Positions 36,146 to 42,068 of a DNA stretch of 42,068 bases are shown piece after piece. This DNA comes from Spirochaetae bacterium HGW-Spirochaetae-4 (GTDB taxonomy: Bacteria > Spirochaetota > Spirochaetia > Sphaerochaetales > Sphaerochaetaceae). Both the position numbers and the translations under genes were made by a program. The notes below the pieces were generated by a model, which was not told where the DNA came from, did no database searches, and saw only the letters and a list, made by a program, of their open reading frames with translations. How positions within the stretch are numbered: position 1 is the stretch's first letter; every line of letters begins with the position of its first letter. The DNA is taken from contig PGXU01000024.1 of assembly GCA_002839335.1 (NCBI GenBank), positions 1-42,068 of the forward strand. The letters run 5' to 3'.

Positions 36146-37515
36146 TGGATGGGGTTGTCTCCTTCCTGATCGGTTTTCTCAGCATCGCACTGATGGTTAC
36201 TATCCATGAGACCGGTCATTTCGTATTCGCTCGACTATCAGGAATTACGGTAGAAGTATTTGCCATCGGTTGGGGGAAAGCCATCAAACGCTGGACTGTC
36301 CATGGTGTCGAATATCGGATCAATATTTTTCCCTTGGGTGGCTATTGCAAATTGAAAGGTACCGATGATCTGCAACGGTCCCTGCATGCAGGAGGCAAGT
36401 CCTTTACTTCCATGGAAGAAGGATCGCTATTTGCCGTATCTCCGATACGCAGGATCATGACCTACCTGGGTGGACCACTTTTCAATCTCTTGTTTGCAAT
36501 GGTTATCTTCATACCCTTCTTTACCCTTGGATACGAAACGGTCAGCAACCCGAATAGGATTGTGGTTACCAGCGACTATCCCAAGACCTTCGGGATAGAA
36601 GAAGGAAGTCCGCACGCAGCACAAATGGCAGGGTTGAAAACCGGGGATATCGTTATTGGAATCGAGGATGAGTCGATAGGGAACTTTTCCAGTCTGCAAT
36701 CGGTCTTGGCCCGTCAGAAAGCCGGAATCCCAACAACGTTCACGATAGAAAGGAACGGGACTATCAGTACCTTCGAAATCACAGGGATTGTCGATAAAAA
36801 GACCGAGAGGCTTCTATTCGGGATAAGTACCTATATCGAACCGAAGATAGGTGCCATTTCCGCCCTGTCTCCCGAATCCATGACTGCACTTTCAGAGGGA
36901 GACGTGATTCTGAAAGCCCAGGGACATGCGGTCGAGAATACATTCGATTTGTTGGAAATCCTCTCCGACAATCCCTCTTGGATCGAATTGCAGGTCCAGC
37001 ATGCCGACGGTACCCTAGATACGATCACGTATAGTCCTACACGAACCATAGATGGTAAGATTTCCTTCGGATATAACTTCGCGAGGACACTAGAACATGT
37101 TTCGGGACAACCTCTCGGCCAGGCGATCTGGTCATCATTCGCCCAAACCGGTGTTTCGGTCGTCGAAACGTTCCTCTTGATTCCAAAATTGTTCAGTGGG
37201 GCTTTTGCCATGGATGAGGTTGTTGCCGGACCGCTACGGATATCCTATGTGATTGGGGAAATGAGAAATGCAGGAGTCAGGGCGATCCTCCACTTGTTGG
37301 CGATGGTCAGCATATCGTTGGCAGCTGCGAACCTGCTTCCCATCCCCGGATTGGATGGTGGATCGATCTTGTTGAGCTTGATCGAAATAGTGAGGAGAAA
37401 ATCCGTATCACCGCGTATGTATGTGCGGTTCCAATCCGTGGGACTGCTGTTTCTGTTCCTATTGATGCTATTTGTGGTAGCCGGGGACTTGCGGTTCTTT
37501 TTCCTAGGATCCTGA
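36145..37515 (+). CDS. rseP: Site-2 intramembrane metalloprotease
   Basis: The 456-residue protease has the zinc motif HETGH in the first helix (H21, E22, H25), a PDZ region (KTGDIVIGIEDESIG), and the C-terminal LLPIPGLDGGSIL with the third zinc ligand, flanked by further helices. Homologues cut membrane-bound anti-sigma factors or clear signal peptides. ATG 36145 (TGATG with dxr) fixes the start. It overlaps the 3' end of dnaB on the other strand by 12 bases. Confidence 0.95.
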   Translation: MDGVVSFLIGFLSIALMVTIHETGHFVFARLSGITVEVFAIGWGKAIKRWTVHGVEYRINIFPLGGYCKLKGTDDLQRSLHAGGKSFTSMEEGSLFAVSPIRRIMTYLGGPLFNLLFAMVIFIPFFTLGYETVSNPNRIVVTSDYPKTFGIEEGSPHAAQMAGLKTGDIVIGIEDESIGNFSSLQSVLARQKAGIPTTFTIERNGTISTFEITGIVDKKTERLLFGISTYIEPKIGAISALSPESMTALSEGDVILKAQGHAVENTFDLLEILSDNPSWIELQVQHADGTLDTITYSPTRTIDGKISFGYNFARTLEHVSGQPLGQAIWSSFAQTGVSVVETFLLIPKLFSGAFAMDEVVAGPLRISYVIGEMRNAGVRAILHLLAMVSISLAAANLLPIPGLDGGSILLSLIEIVRRKSVSPRMYVRFQSVGLLFLFLLMLFVVAGDLRFFFLGS

Positions 37516-38910
37516 GGACCGTTCCAATTCCACGAACCTGACAAGCTGATTCTGGAATCCCATGGTTATGATCCCGGTTTCTCCGTTCCTCTGCTTTGCC
37601 AAGATAACTTTCGTCTCCTGCACCGGATACCCGTGGATAATCTGGGGAGACGGTTCGTTACCGTTCTTCCCTTCCCTGGTATTGCTGAGGTCCGCCAGCC
37701 TATCGCGATGCAACAGGATCACAACGTCCGCATCCTGTTCGACAGATCCCGAATCCCGAAGATTCGCCAGGTTAGGCTCCTTTCCTTCGGCATCACGGGA
37801 CACCTGGGAAAGTGCGACTATCGGAATCTGCAATTCCCTTGACAATGCTTTCAAGGAGCGGGAGATTTCCGCAACCTGCTCATGCCGGGGAACATTCGGA
37901 TTCGCTTCGGGGTTGATCAGTCCGATATAGTCGATGAACAGGATCTTGATATCACGTTCCCGCTTCATGCGTCTTGCCTGACTGCGCAAATCGAGCAATT
38001 TGATGTTTGGGGTATCTTGGATATAGAGTTTCCCCTCATATATTCGGCCTGCGGCATCGACAATACTCACCATATCCTGGCTTCGCAGGATAGCTGAACG
38101 GATCCTTTTCGAATCGACACGTGCTTCAGCGGACAGGATACGTTCCATAATTGCCATGCTGGTCATTTCCGCAGAGAAGAATCCTACCGGAACCTTCCTA
38201 TGGATAGCCATATCCATTGCCATGGAAATAGCGAATGCCGTCTTACCAACCGATGGTCGTGCACCGATTACGATGAATTCGGAAGGCTGGAAACCTCCGG
38301 TCATTTCATCGAGTTGCTGGAATCCGGACTTCACACCATCCTTGTTGCCATGTTTGGCCCGTTCCATCAACCGGTCCACGGTCTTGTTGACGAGAATCGA
38401 ACTTTCCTGGTACTTGTCGGTGAATGTCCCGCTGGAAGATTGGAGTTCACTCATCTTCCTTTCGCTTTCATCCAGGACACTTGCGATATCTTGGGATTCG
38501 TCGAACACATCCTCACGGATTTTTCCGCTCAGTTCAAGCAGAACTCTGCGCAGGCTGTGTGAACGAACGATATTGGCATAATAGATGGCATTTGCGGTAG
38601 TCGGGACATCACTGGTCAATGACACCACATATGCCATACCACCACACAAGTCCAACTGGTTCTTCGATCGCAAGTACTCGGTGATGGTGATCAGGTCAAT
38701 GGTCTGGGAACTATGTTCCTGATGAAAAGAGAGGATGGCATCGAACAATGCCTGATGACCGGGTTTGTAGAAATCCTCCTTGCGAAGGACTTCCGTCACC
38801 TCACTGAAGGCAGTACTGCTGAGCATCACTGCTCCCAGCACCGCACGTTCAGCATCATCATTATGTGGGGGAATACGTCCAGCCGACAGGTTCGATGCCA
38901 TTATCGCCAC
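37504..38910 (-). CDS. dnaB: Replicative DNA helicase
   Basis: DnaB (468 residues from GTG 38910) unwinds DNA at the replication fork as a hexamer. Seen: the N-terminal domain start PPHNDDAERAVLGAVML, Walker A GARPSVGKT near 216-224, ILFIDYIGLI as Walker B, and DLRDSGSVEQDADVV. The GTG overlaps the rplI stop by one base with GAGGAA upstream; an ATG at 38901 is also possible. Gene order is conserved with treponemes as I recall. Confidence 0.96.
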   Translation of the reverse strand: MAIMASNLSAGRIPPHNDDAERAVLGAVMLSSTAFSEVTEVLRKEDFYKPGHQALFDAILSFHQEHSSQTIDLITITEYLRSKNQLDLCGGMAYVVSLTSDVPTTANAIYYANIVRSHSLRRVLLELSGKIREDVFDESQDIASVLDESERKMSELQSSSGTFTDKYQESSILVNKTVDRLMERAKHGNKDGVKSGFQQLDEMTGGFQPSEFIVIGARPSVGKTAFAISMAMDMAIHRKVPVGFFSAEMTSMAIMERILSAEARVDSKRIRSAILRSQDMVSIVDAAGRIYEGKLYIQDTPNIKLLDLRSQARRMKRERDIKILFIDYIGLINPEANPNVPRHEQVAEISRSLKALSRELQIPIVALSQVSRDAEGKEPNLANLRDSGSVEQDADVVILLHRDRLADLSNTREGKNGNEPSPQIIHGYPVQETKVILAKQRNGETGIITMGFQNQLVRFVELERSSGS

Positions 38911-39536
38911 TATTCCTCGTCGTCTTCAGTTTCTTCCTCATCGACACCTTCGGCGCCGTAGGCTTCTTCCTCGACTTCTTCAACGATCTCTTCTTCAGCC
39001 TCAACCGCTTGCTTCTTTGCTTCAGCGGCAGCTGCCTTCGCCGCGGCCTTGGCCGCCGCTGCCTTTTCGGCCTCTTCCTTCTTCACGATAGATTCACTGA
39101 TGACTTCTATCTTGACCTGTGCACTCTCGCCTTCATACAAGCGAACCTTCACAGAATAGGAACCGACCATCTTGATCGCATGGGTAGCAACTTCAATACG
39201 TTTCCGTTCAATTTCAATACCGTTCTTCGCAAGTGCTTCCTGCACCATCGCGTTGGTGACGGAACCGAACAATTTGCCGGATTCGCCTGCGGATACAACG
39301 AGCGTCAAATTCATCGAATCCAACTGCTCCTTGACACTTGCGGCGGCCTTGCGTTTCTCTTCCTTGCGTTTTTCAATAGCTGCAGTCCTGCTGGCGAACA
39401 ACGATTGGTTCGCCTTGTTGAACAAAACAGCATACCCTTTGGGAAGCAGGAAGTTACGTGCGTATCCGTCCTTGACGACTACCACGTCCCCTTCTTCACC
39501 GAGATTGTGAACATCCTGGTTCAATATGATTTTCAT
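38910..39536 (-). CDS. rplI: 50S ribosomal protein L9 with charged C-terminal extension
   Basis: L9 (208 residues) binds near the L1 stalk. The N-terminal MKIILNQDVHNLGEEGDVV and KDGYARNFLLPKG segments are typical. The family ends near 150 residues; here an extra ~55 follow, first an alanine/lysine/glutamate helix and then a very acidic tail ending TEDDEE. The ATG at 39536 was chosen because L9 begins there and AAGGAG lies upstream. It overlaps dnaB by one base. Confidence 0.95.
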   Translation of the reverse strand: MKIILNQDVHNLGEEGDVVVVKDGYARNFLLPKGYAVLFNKANQSLFASRTAAIEKRKEEKRKAAASVKEQLDSMNLTLVVSAGESGKLFGSVTNAMVQEALAKNGIEIERKRIEVATHAIKMVGSYSVKVRLYEGESAQVKIEVISESIVKKEEAEKAAAAKAAAKAAAAEAKKQAVEAEEEIVEEVEEEAYGAEGVDEEETEDDEE

Positions 39537-39549
39537 AGAATGTATCTCC

Positions 39550-40500
39550 TTATGCTTTCTTTCTATACCCGATCCACGTCTCCGACACACCCAATAGCGG
39601 CAATGCCAACAACGGAATCACATTCACACCTGGCAACAGGACCAATAGGAACGAGAGGACAAATATCCTCGTTGCGGTCGCCCCAGGATTTCTCCTTCGG
39701 ACCAGAGCCGCCAAAATCGAGATACCTTGCACCATATAGAGCAATGTACACGACAGGGCTATGTTCCAAGCAACACTTTCCACAATCGTCATGTCAACCA
39801 ACAAGGTCACCAATACTATAGTCCAACTCCCCAAGAAAACCCAAACGGAATTTTCAGGGAGAGTCCATTGTGCCATCCTGTCCTGGAATGACCACTCGGC
39901 CCGATGTATCAACAATTCACTTATCATAACCGATAAACCGAATTGGCCGATAAAAATCGGAAGGAATCCCAATTTCAGAACAGTAACCACCGTCTCGAAT
40001 AGGATTGCTTCATCCATTCCCAACGGAAGTTGTCCTTCAAGCAACGACGGAACCATTACACTTACCATCTGTCGATACAAATCTTCAGTGGCAAGAGCCG
40101 ATTGCGATCCACCTGACAACCACAGTACCAGACCCATCCCAAACAGAGCCGCGAACAAGGAGCCGGCAAGTAATTTTACCAACATCCCCCTACCCTGCAG
40201 CCCGATCCAGATTCCAGCTCCGGCAAGCAATGAAATCGGCATATACAATCCGACCGTCAAAGCTCCGATAACCGAACCATCAATCTGTACTCCTCCGAAT
40301 CCGATCATCTGGTAACCCGTCAAGAGCAGGGCAACCGCACCGACAGGCAACAACGCCCATCTGGAAGATTGGAAACGTGGGGCGAAGAACAGCAACGGGA
40401 CAATGAACAGTGTCGAGGAAGCGGCTATCCAATACATGATAAAGGAAAGTCCGACAGCCAAAACACCTGAACGTACCATTATCATGGTTTGCCGTTCCAT
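39550..40500 (-). CDS. DUF2232-like multi-pass membrane protein
   Basis: The 316-residue protein has about eight hydrophobic segments (for example GVLAVGLSFIMYWIAAS and IFVLSFLLVLLPGVNVIPLL) and few charges. Its place between rpsR and rplI matches the YybS/DUF2232 family found in the same spot in other bacteria. Function is unknown. It starts at ATG 40500 with GGAGAA upstream, 11 bases after rpsR. Confidence 0.7.
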   Translation of the reverse strand: MERQTMIMVRSGVLAVGLSFIMYWIAASSTLFIVPLLFFAPRFQSSRWALLPVGAVALLLTGYQMIGFGGVQIDGSVIGALTVGLYMPISLLAGAGIWIGLQGRGMLVKLLAGSLFAALFGMGLVLWLSGGSQSALATEDLYRQMVSVMVPSLLEGQLPLGMDEAILFETVVTVLKLGFLPIFIGQFGLSVMISELLIHRAEWSFQDRMAQWTLPENSVWVFLGSWTIVLVTLLVDMTIVESVAWNIALSCTLLYMVQGISILAALVRRRNPGATATRIFVLSFLLVLLPGVNVIPLLALPLLGVSETWIGYRKKA

Positions 40501-40511
40501 AAATTCTCCGA

Positions 40512-40814
40512 CTATTTTCGATCGAACGGAAGGTAAGCCAATACTCTTGCCCGCTTGATCTCGGTAGTGAGCGCACGCTGGTGCTTTGCACAGTTGCCGG
40601 TGATGCGGCTTGGCAAAATCTTTCCGCGTTCAGTCACATATCTTCTGAGCAAATCGGGGTTCTTGTAGTCGGCGACCAAATTCTGGGTACAGAACTTGCA
40701 GACCTTCTTCTTGAAAGGTCCTCTTTTGCCACCTCCAAAACGACGGTCCCTGAAGTTTCCTCCACGACTGTCGTTGGAGTCGTTGTTATTCATAGAATCT
40801 TTATCATCACGCAT
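40512..40814 (-). CDS. rpsR: 30S ribosomal protein S18
   Basis: The 100-residue protein binds the 30S platform as a partner of S6. Core seen: [22 protein letters not shown] and [27 protein letters not shown]. The N-terminal ~30 residues, rich in N, S, G and R ([15 protein letters not shown]), extend beyond the common core. ATG 40814 has AGGAG upstream. CxxC suggests a zinc-binding type. Confidence 0.96.
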   Translation of the reverse strand: MRDDKDSMNNNDSNDSRGGNFRDRRFGGGKRGPFKKKVCKFCTQNLVADYKNPDLLRRYVTERGKILPSRITGNCAKHQRALTTEIKRARVLAYLPFDRK

Positions 40815-40837
40815 GTTTCTTTACTCCTATCCATCAC

Positions 40838-41326
40838 CTAGAATGGAATGTCATCATCGAACTGTTCAGGTCCTGGAAATCCGTTCGGTGCCGACGGCAT
40901 CCGAGAATTTCCCTTTGGTTCAAAGCCACCCGTTCTCCGGTTTCCCTGATCGTTGGAAGAGGGATAATCGGTGGTCGAACTTGTGGAATTGTTTCCTGAG
41001 GAGCCCCCCAGCAACTGAATGTTGTTGGCAACGACCTCTATCCGACTTCTGCTCTGTCCATCCTGCTCCCAGCGGTTTTGACGCAACTCTCCATTGATAC
41101 AGACCTGACGTCCTTTGGTTAGATATGGGTTCAGTACTTCGGCTTGTTTGCCCCACACGACGATGTCGAAGAAACTCACCTCTTCTTCCCGCTGCTCCCC
41201 AGACCTCTTCATGCGGTTCACAGCAAGGGAAAACCTACCGACGGCAGTGCCGTTGTTGGTGAATTTCAATTCGCTCTCACGAGTGAGACGACCGACGAGC
41301 ACTACGATATTGGTGTCATTAGCCAT
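40838..41326 (-). CDS. ssb: Single-stranded DNA-binding protein
   Basis: The 162-residue protein has an OB fold (NIVVLVGRLTRESELKF, VSFFDIVVWGKQAE), a flexible Ser/Asn/Gly-rich linker, and the conserved acidic tip DDDIPF that recruits repair and replication proteins. It lies between rpsF and rpsR, an order that is widespread in bacteria. Confidence 0.97.
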   Translation of the reverse strand: MANDTNIVVLVGRLTRESELKFTNNGTAVGRFSLAVNRMKRSGEQREEEVSFFDIVVWGKQAEVLNPYLTKGRQVCINGELRQNRWEQDGQSRSRIEVVANNIQLLGGSSGNNSTSSTTDYPSSNDQGNRRTGGFEPKGNSRMPSAPNGFPGPEQFDDDIPF

Positions 41327-41344
41327 AATTTCGCGCTCCAGTCG

Positions 41345-41632
41345 TTAGACTTGGGTGTCTTTGTTAACGAACAAGAATTTCAACAGGGGTGTCATGAGCT
41401 TGAAAGTATTGTTGAACCCATTGATTACAGAGGGATCGGCCTTCAGCTCAAAGAAATAATAGTGGCCCTTGTCCTGCTTTTTGATAAGATACGCGAGGTT
41501 TTTCACTCCCATATCTTCCTGCTTGGTGATCTCGACCTGTGCGGTGGTGAACTCCGCGAGAACAAGTTCAAGACCCTTGGCCGTCTGATCTTCATTTGCA
41601 TCGAAGATGACGGTAAATTCGTAATTTCTCAT
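41345..41632 (-). CDS. rpsF: 30S ribosomal protein S6
   Basis: The 95-residue protein starts MRNYEFTVIFDANED and has YLIKKQDKGHYYFFELKAD, typical of S6. It pairs with S18 on the 30S platform. GGAGG is five bases upstream of the ATG. It is first in an operon running rpsF-ssb-rpsR-DUF2232-rplI-dnaB. Confidence 0.96.
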   Translation of the reverse strand: MRNYEFTVIFDANEDQTAKGLELVLAEFTTAQVEITKQEDMGVKNLAYLIKKQDKGHYYFFELKADPSVINGFNNTFKLMTPLLKFLFVNKDTQV

Positions 41633-41655
41633 AGTTCCTCCTTACGGACTATATG

Positions 41656-41716
41656 ATCCACTTTCTGTGGATAAAGAGGTCAAAGTACCCTAACATAAGT
41701 AATTCCCGCATGTCAA
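41656..41716 (-). promoter_or_regulatory. rpsF promoter and leader hairpin
   Basis: On the minus strand, TTGACA (41711-41716) is a perfect -35; 17 or 18 bases further the -10 is weak (TTAGGG or TAGGGT near 41687-41693). The transcript would carry a hairpin, ATCCAC/GTGGAT (41656-41661 with 41667-41672, five-base loop), then CCG before the ribosome binding site. S6 and S18 control their operon through such a leader in many bacteria. The hairpin also contains TTATCCACA (41666-41674), identical to a DnaA box. Confidence 0.42.
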
Positions 41717-41741
41717 GGAGACCGGGGAAGCCAAAAGGAAA

Positions 41742-41764
41742 AACCGCCGGAGCGACCGGCGGTT
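41742..41764 (-). terminator. Terminator of the microprotein gene
   Basis: AACCGCCGG (41742-41750) pairs with CCGGCGGTT (41756-41764) over five bases. On the minus strand it is followed by a T-rich tract, 25 bases after the microprotein stop and before the rpsF promoter. It is symmetrical and could also work on the plus strand. Confidence 0.85.
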
Positions 41765-41788
41765 TTGTTTGAAGATTGCGAGACACGA

Positions 41789-41881
41789 CTACTTCTTGTT
41801 CTTGTGTCTGTTCTTTCTGAGTTTCTTCTTCCTCTTATGAGTAGCAATCTTATGCTTCTTTCTTTTTCTTCCACAAGGCAC
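41789..41881 (-). CDS. AURKAIP1/COX24-type ribosomal microprotein
   Basis: A 30-residue, extremely basic protein: MPCGRKRKKHKIATHKRKKK, then LRKNRHKNKK. The KKHKIATHKRKK core matches small AURKAIP1/COX24-domain proteins known from Bacteroidetes and spirochaetes and related to the mycobacterial small-subunit protein bS22. It starts at GTG 41881 with AAGGAG about seven bases upstream, and has its own promoter and terminator. Such short genes are easily missed. It probably sits on the ribosome. Confidence 0.82.
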   Translation of the reverse strand: MPCGRKRKKHKIATHKRKKKLRKNRHKNKK

Positions 41882-41935
41882 GATAGAGCTCCTTATCCGT
41901 TAAGATATCCAATTGGAATTTGTAATTACCGTGCC

Positions 41936-41964
41936 ATTATGCGATGTTACACAAATAACGTCAA
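41936..41964 (-). promoter_or_regulatory. Promoter of the ribosomal microprotein gene
   Basis: On the minus strand, TTGACG (41959-41964), a 17-base spacer and CATAAT (41936-41941) form a near-consensus sigma70-type promoter about 55 bases upstream of the GTG. Confidence 0.65.
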
Positions 41965-42068
41965 GAGGCCGCATTGCCTCAATATTAATCTAACCGTAAA
42001 AGGAGAAATCCTCATAATCAAAACCTAACCCAAGCCGTTGCCCGACACCTCATGTCCTCCGGTACCGG
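41965..42068. other. Window edge without a supported gene
   Basis: A weak hairpin (GAGGC/GCCTC, 41965-41980) lies next to the microprotein promoter. On the minus strand a frame reading GTGGHEVSGNGLG enters from the edge and stops at 42025; it could be the end of a gene, but 13 residues do not identify one. On the plus strand an ATG at 42051 has no ribosome binding site. Confidence 0.3.

Noticed and set aside
41666..41674. DnaA box as a sign of the replication origin
   Set aside because: Only one box is seen, with no cluster, no AT-rich unwinding region beside it, and no dnaA or dnaN gene nearby.
42051..42068. Gene start on the plus strand at the window end
   Set aside because: Only six codons are visible and no ribosome binding site precedes the ATG.

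Overview
The window looks like chromosomal DNA of a spirochaete, most likely a free-living member of the Treponema/Sphaerochaeta side of the phylum. Base composition is close to 50% GC. The identification rests on gene content and order: rpsB-tsf-frr-uppS-cdsA-dxr-rseP, rpsF-ssb-rpsR-(membrane protein)-rplI-dnaB, and an XPB-type helicase next to a helicase-associated protein. These are arrangements I recall from Treponema. No rRNA, tRNA, CRISPR array or intact insertion sequence was recognised. Taxonomy is inference; no search could be run.

Layout. (1) 2-3571: a sugar operon with the 3' part of an amylosucrase, a LacI-family regulator and malQ, all overlapping by a few bases. It suggests sucrose-driven alpha-glucan synthesis and remodelling. 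(2) 3590-5897: a zinc/cadmium P-type ATPase with a sigma70-like promoter, an ArsR-type palindromic operator and a strong terminator. (3) 5898-7865: an accessory-looking stretch with a very AT-rich island, a degraded coding remnant and a secreted lipoprotein carrying an ice-binding-like (DUF3494) domain. (4) 7947-12401: two EF-G paralogues, the second lacking the usual GTPase histidine. (5) 12385-16360, minus strand: mfd and trmB. (6) 16399-21464: an inositol-monophosphatase-family enzyme; a minus-strand operon of ACT-domain protein, THEP1-like NTPase and YhhQ transporter; nrdR convergent with a dGTPase-like gene; and a small membrane protein. (7) 21473-28182: aroK and aroC, then an XPB helicase with its partner, with a fused aroDE facing them. 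(8) 28318-37515: an ABC-F ATPase and maf, then the translation/envelope run rpsB, tsf, frr, uppS, cdsA, dxr, rseP. (9) 37504-41632, minus strand: rpsF, ssb, rpsR, a DUF2232-like membrane protein, rplI and dnaB. Upstream of them is a 30-codon AURKAIP1/COX24-type ribosomal microprotein with its own promoter and terminator.

Most of the window is compact core genome with overlapping genes. The best candidates for less described biology are the ice-binding-like lipoprotein locus, the XPB/partner pair that share a module, the ACT-NTPase-YhhQ operon with an inverted repeat upstream, the possible structured leaders before rpsB and rpsF, and the divergent EF-G-like and CdsA proteins.
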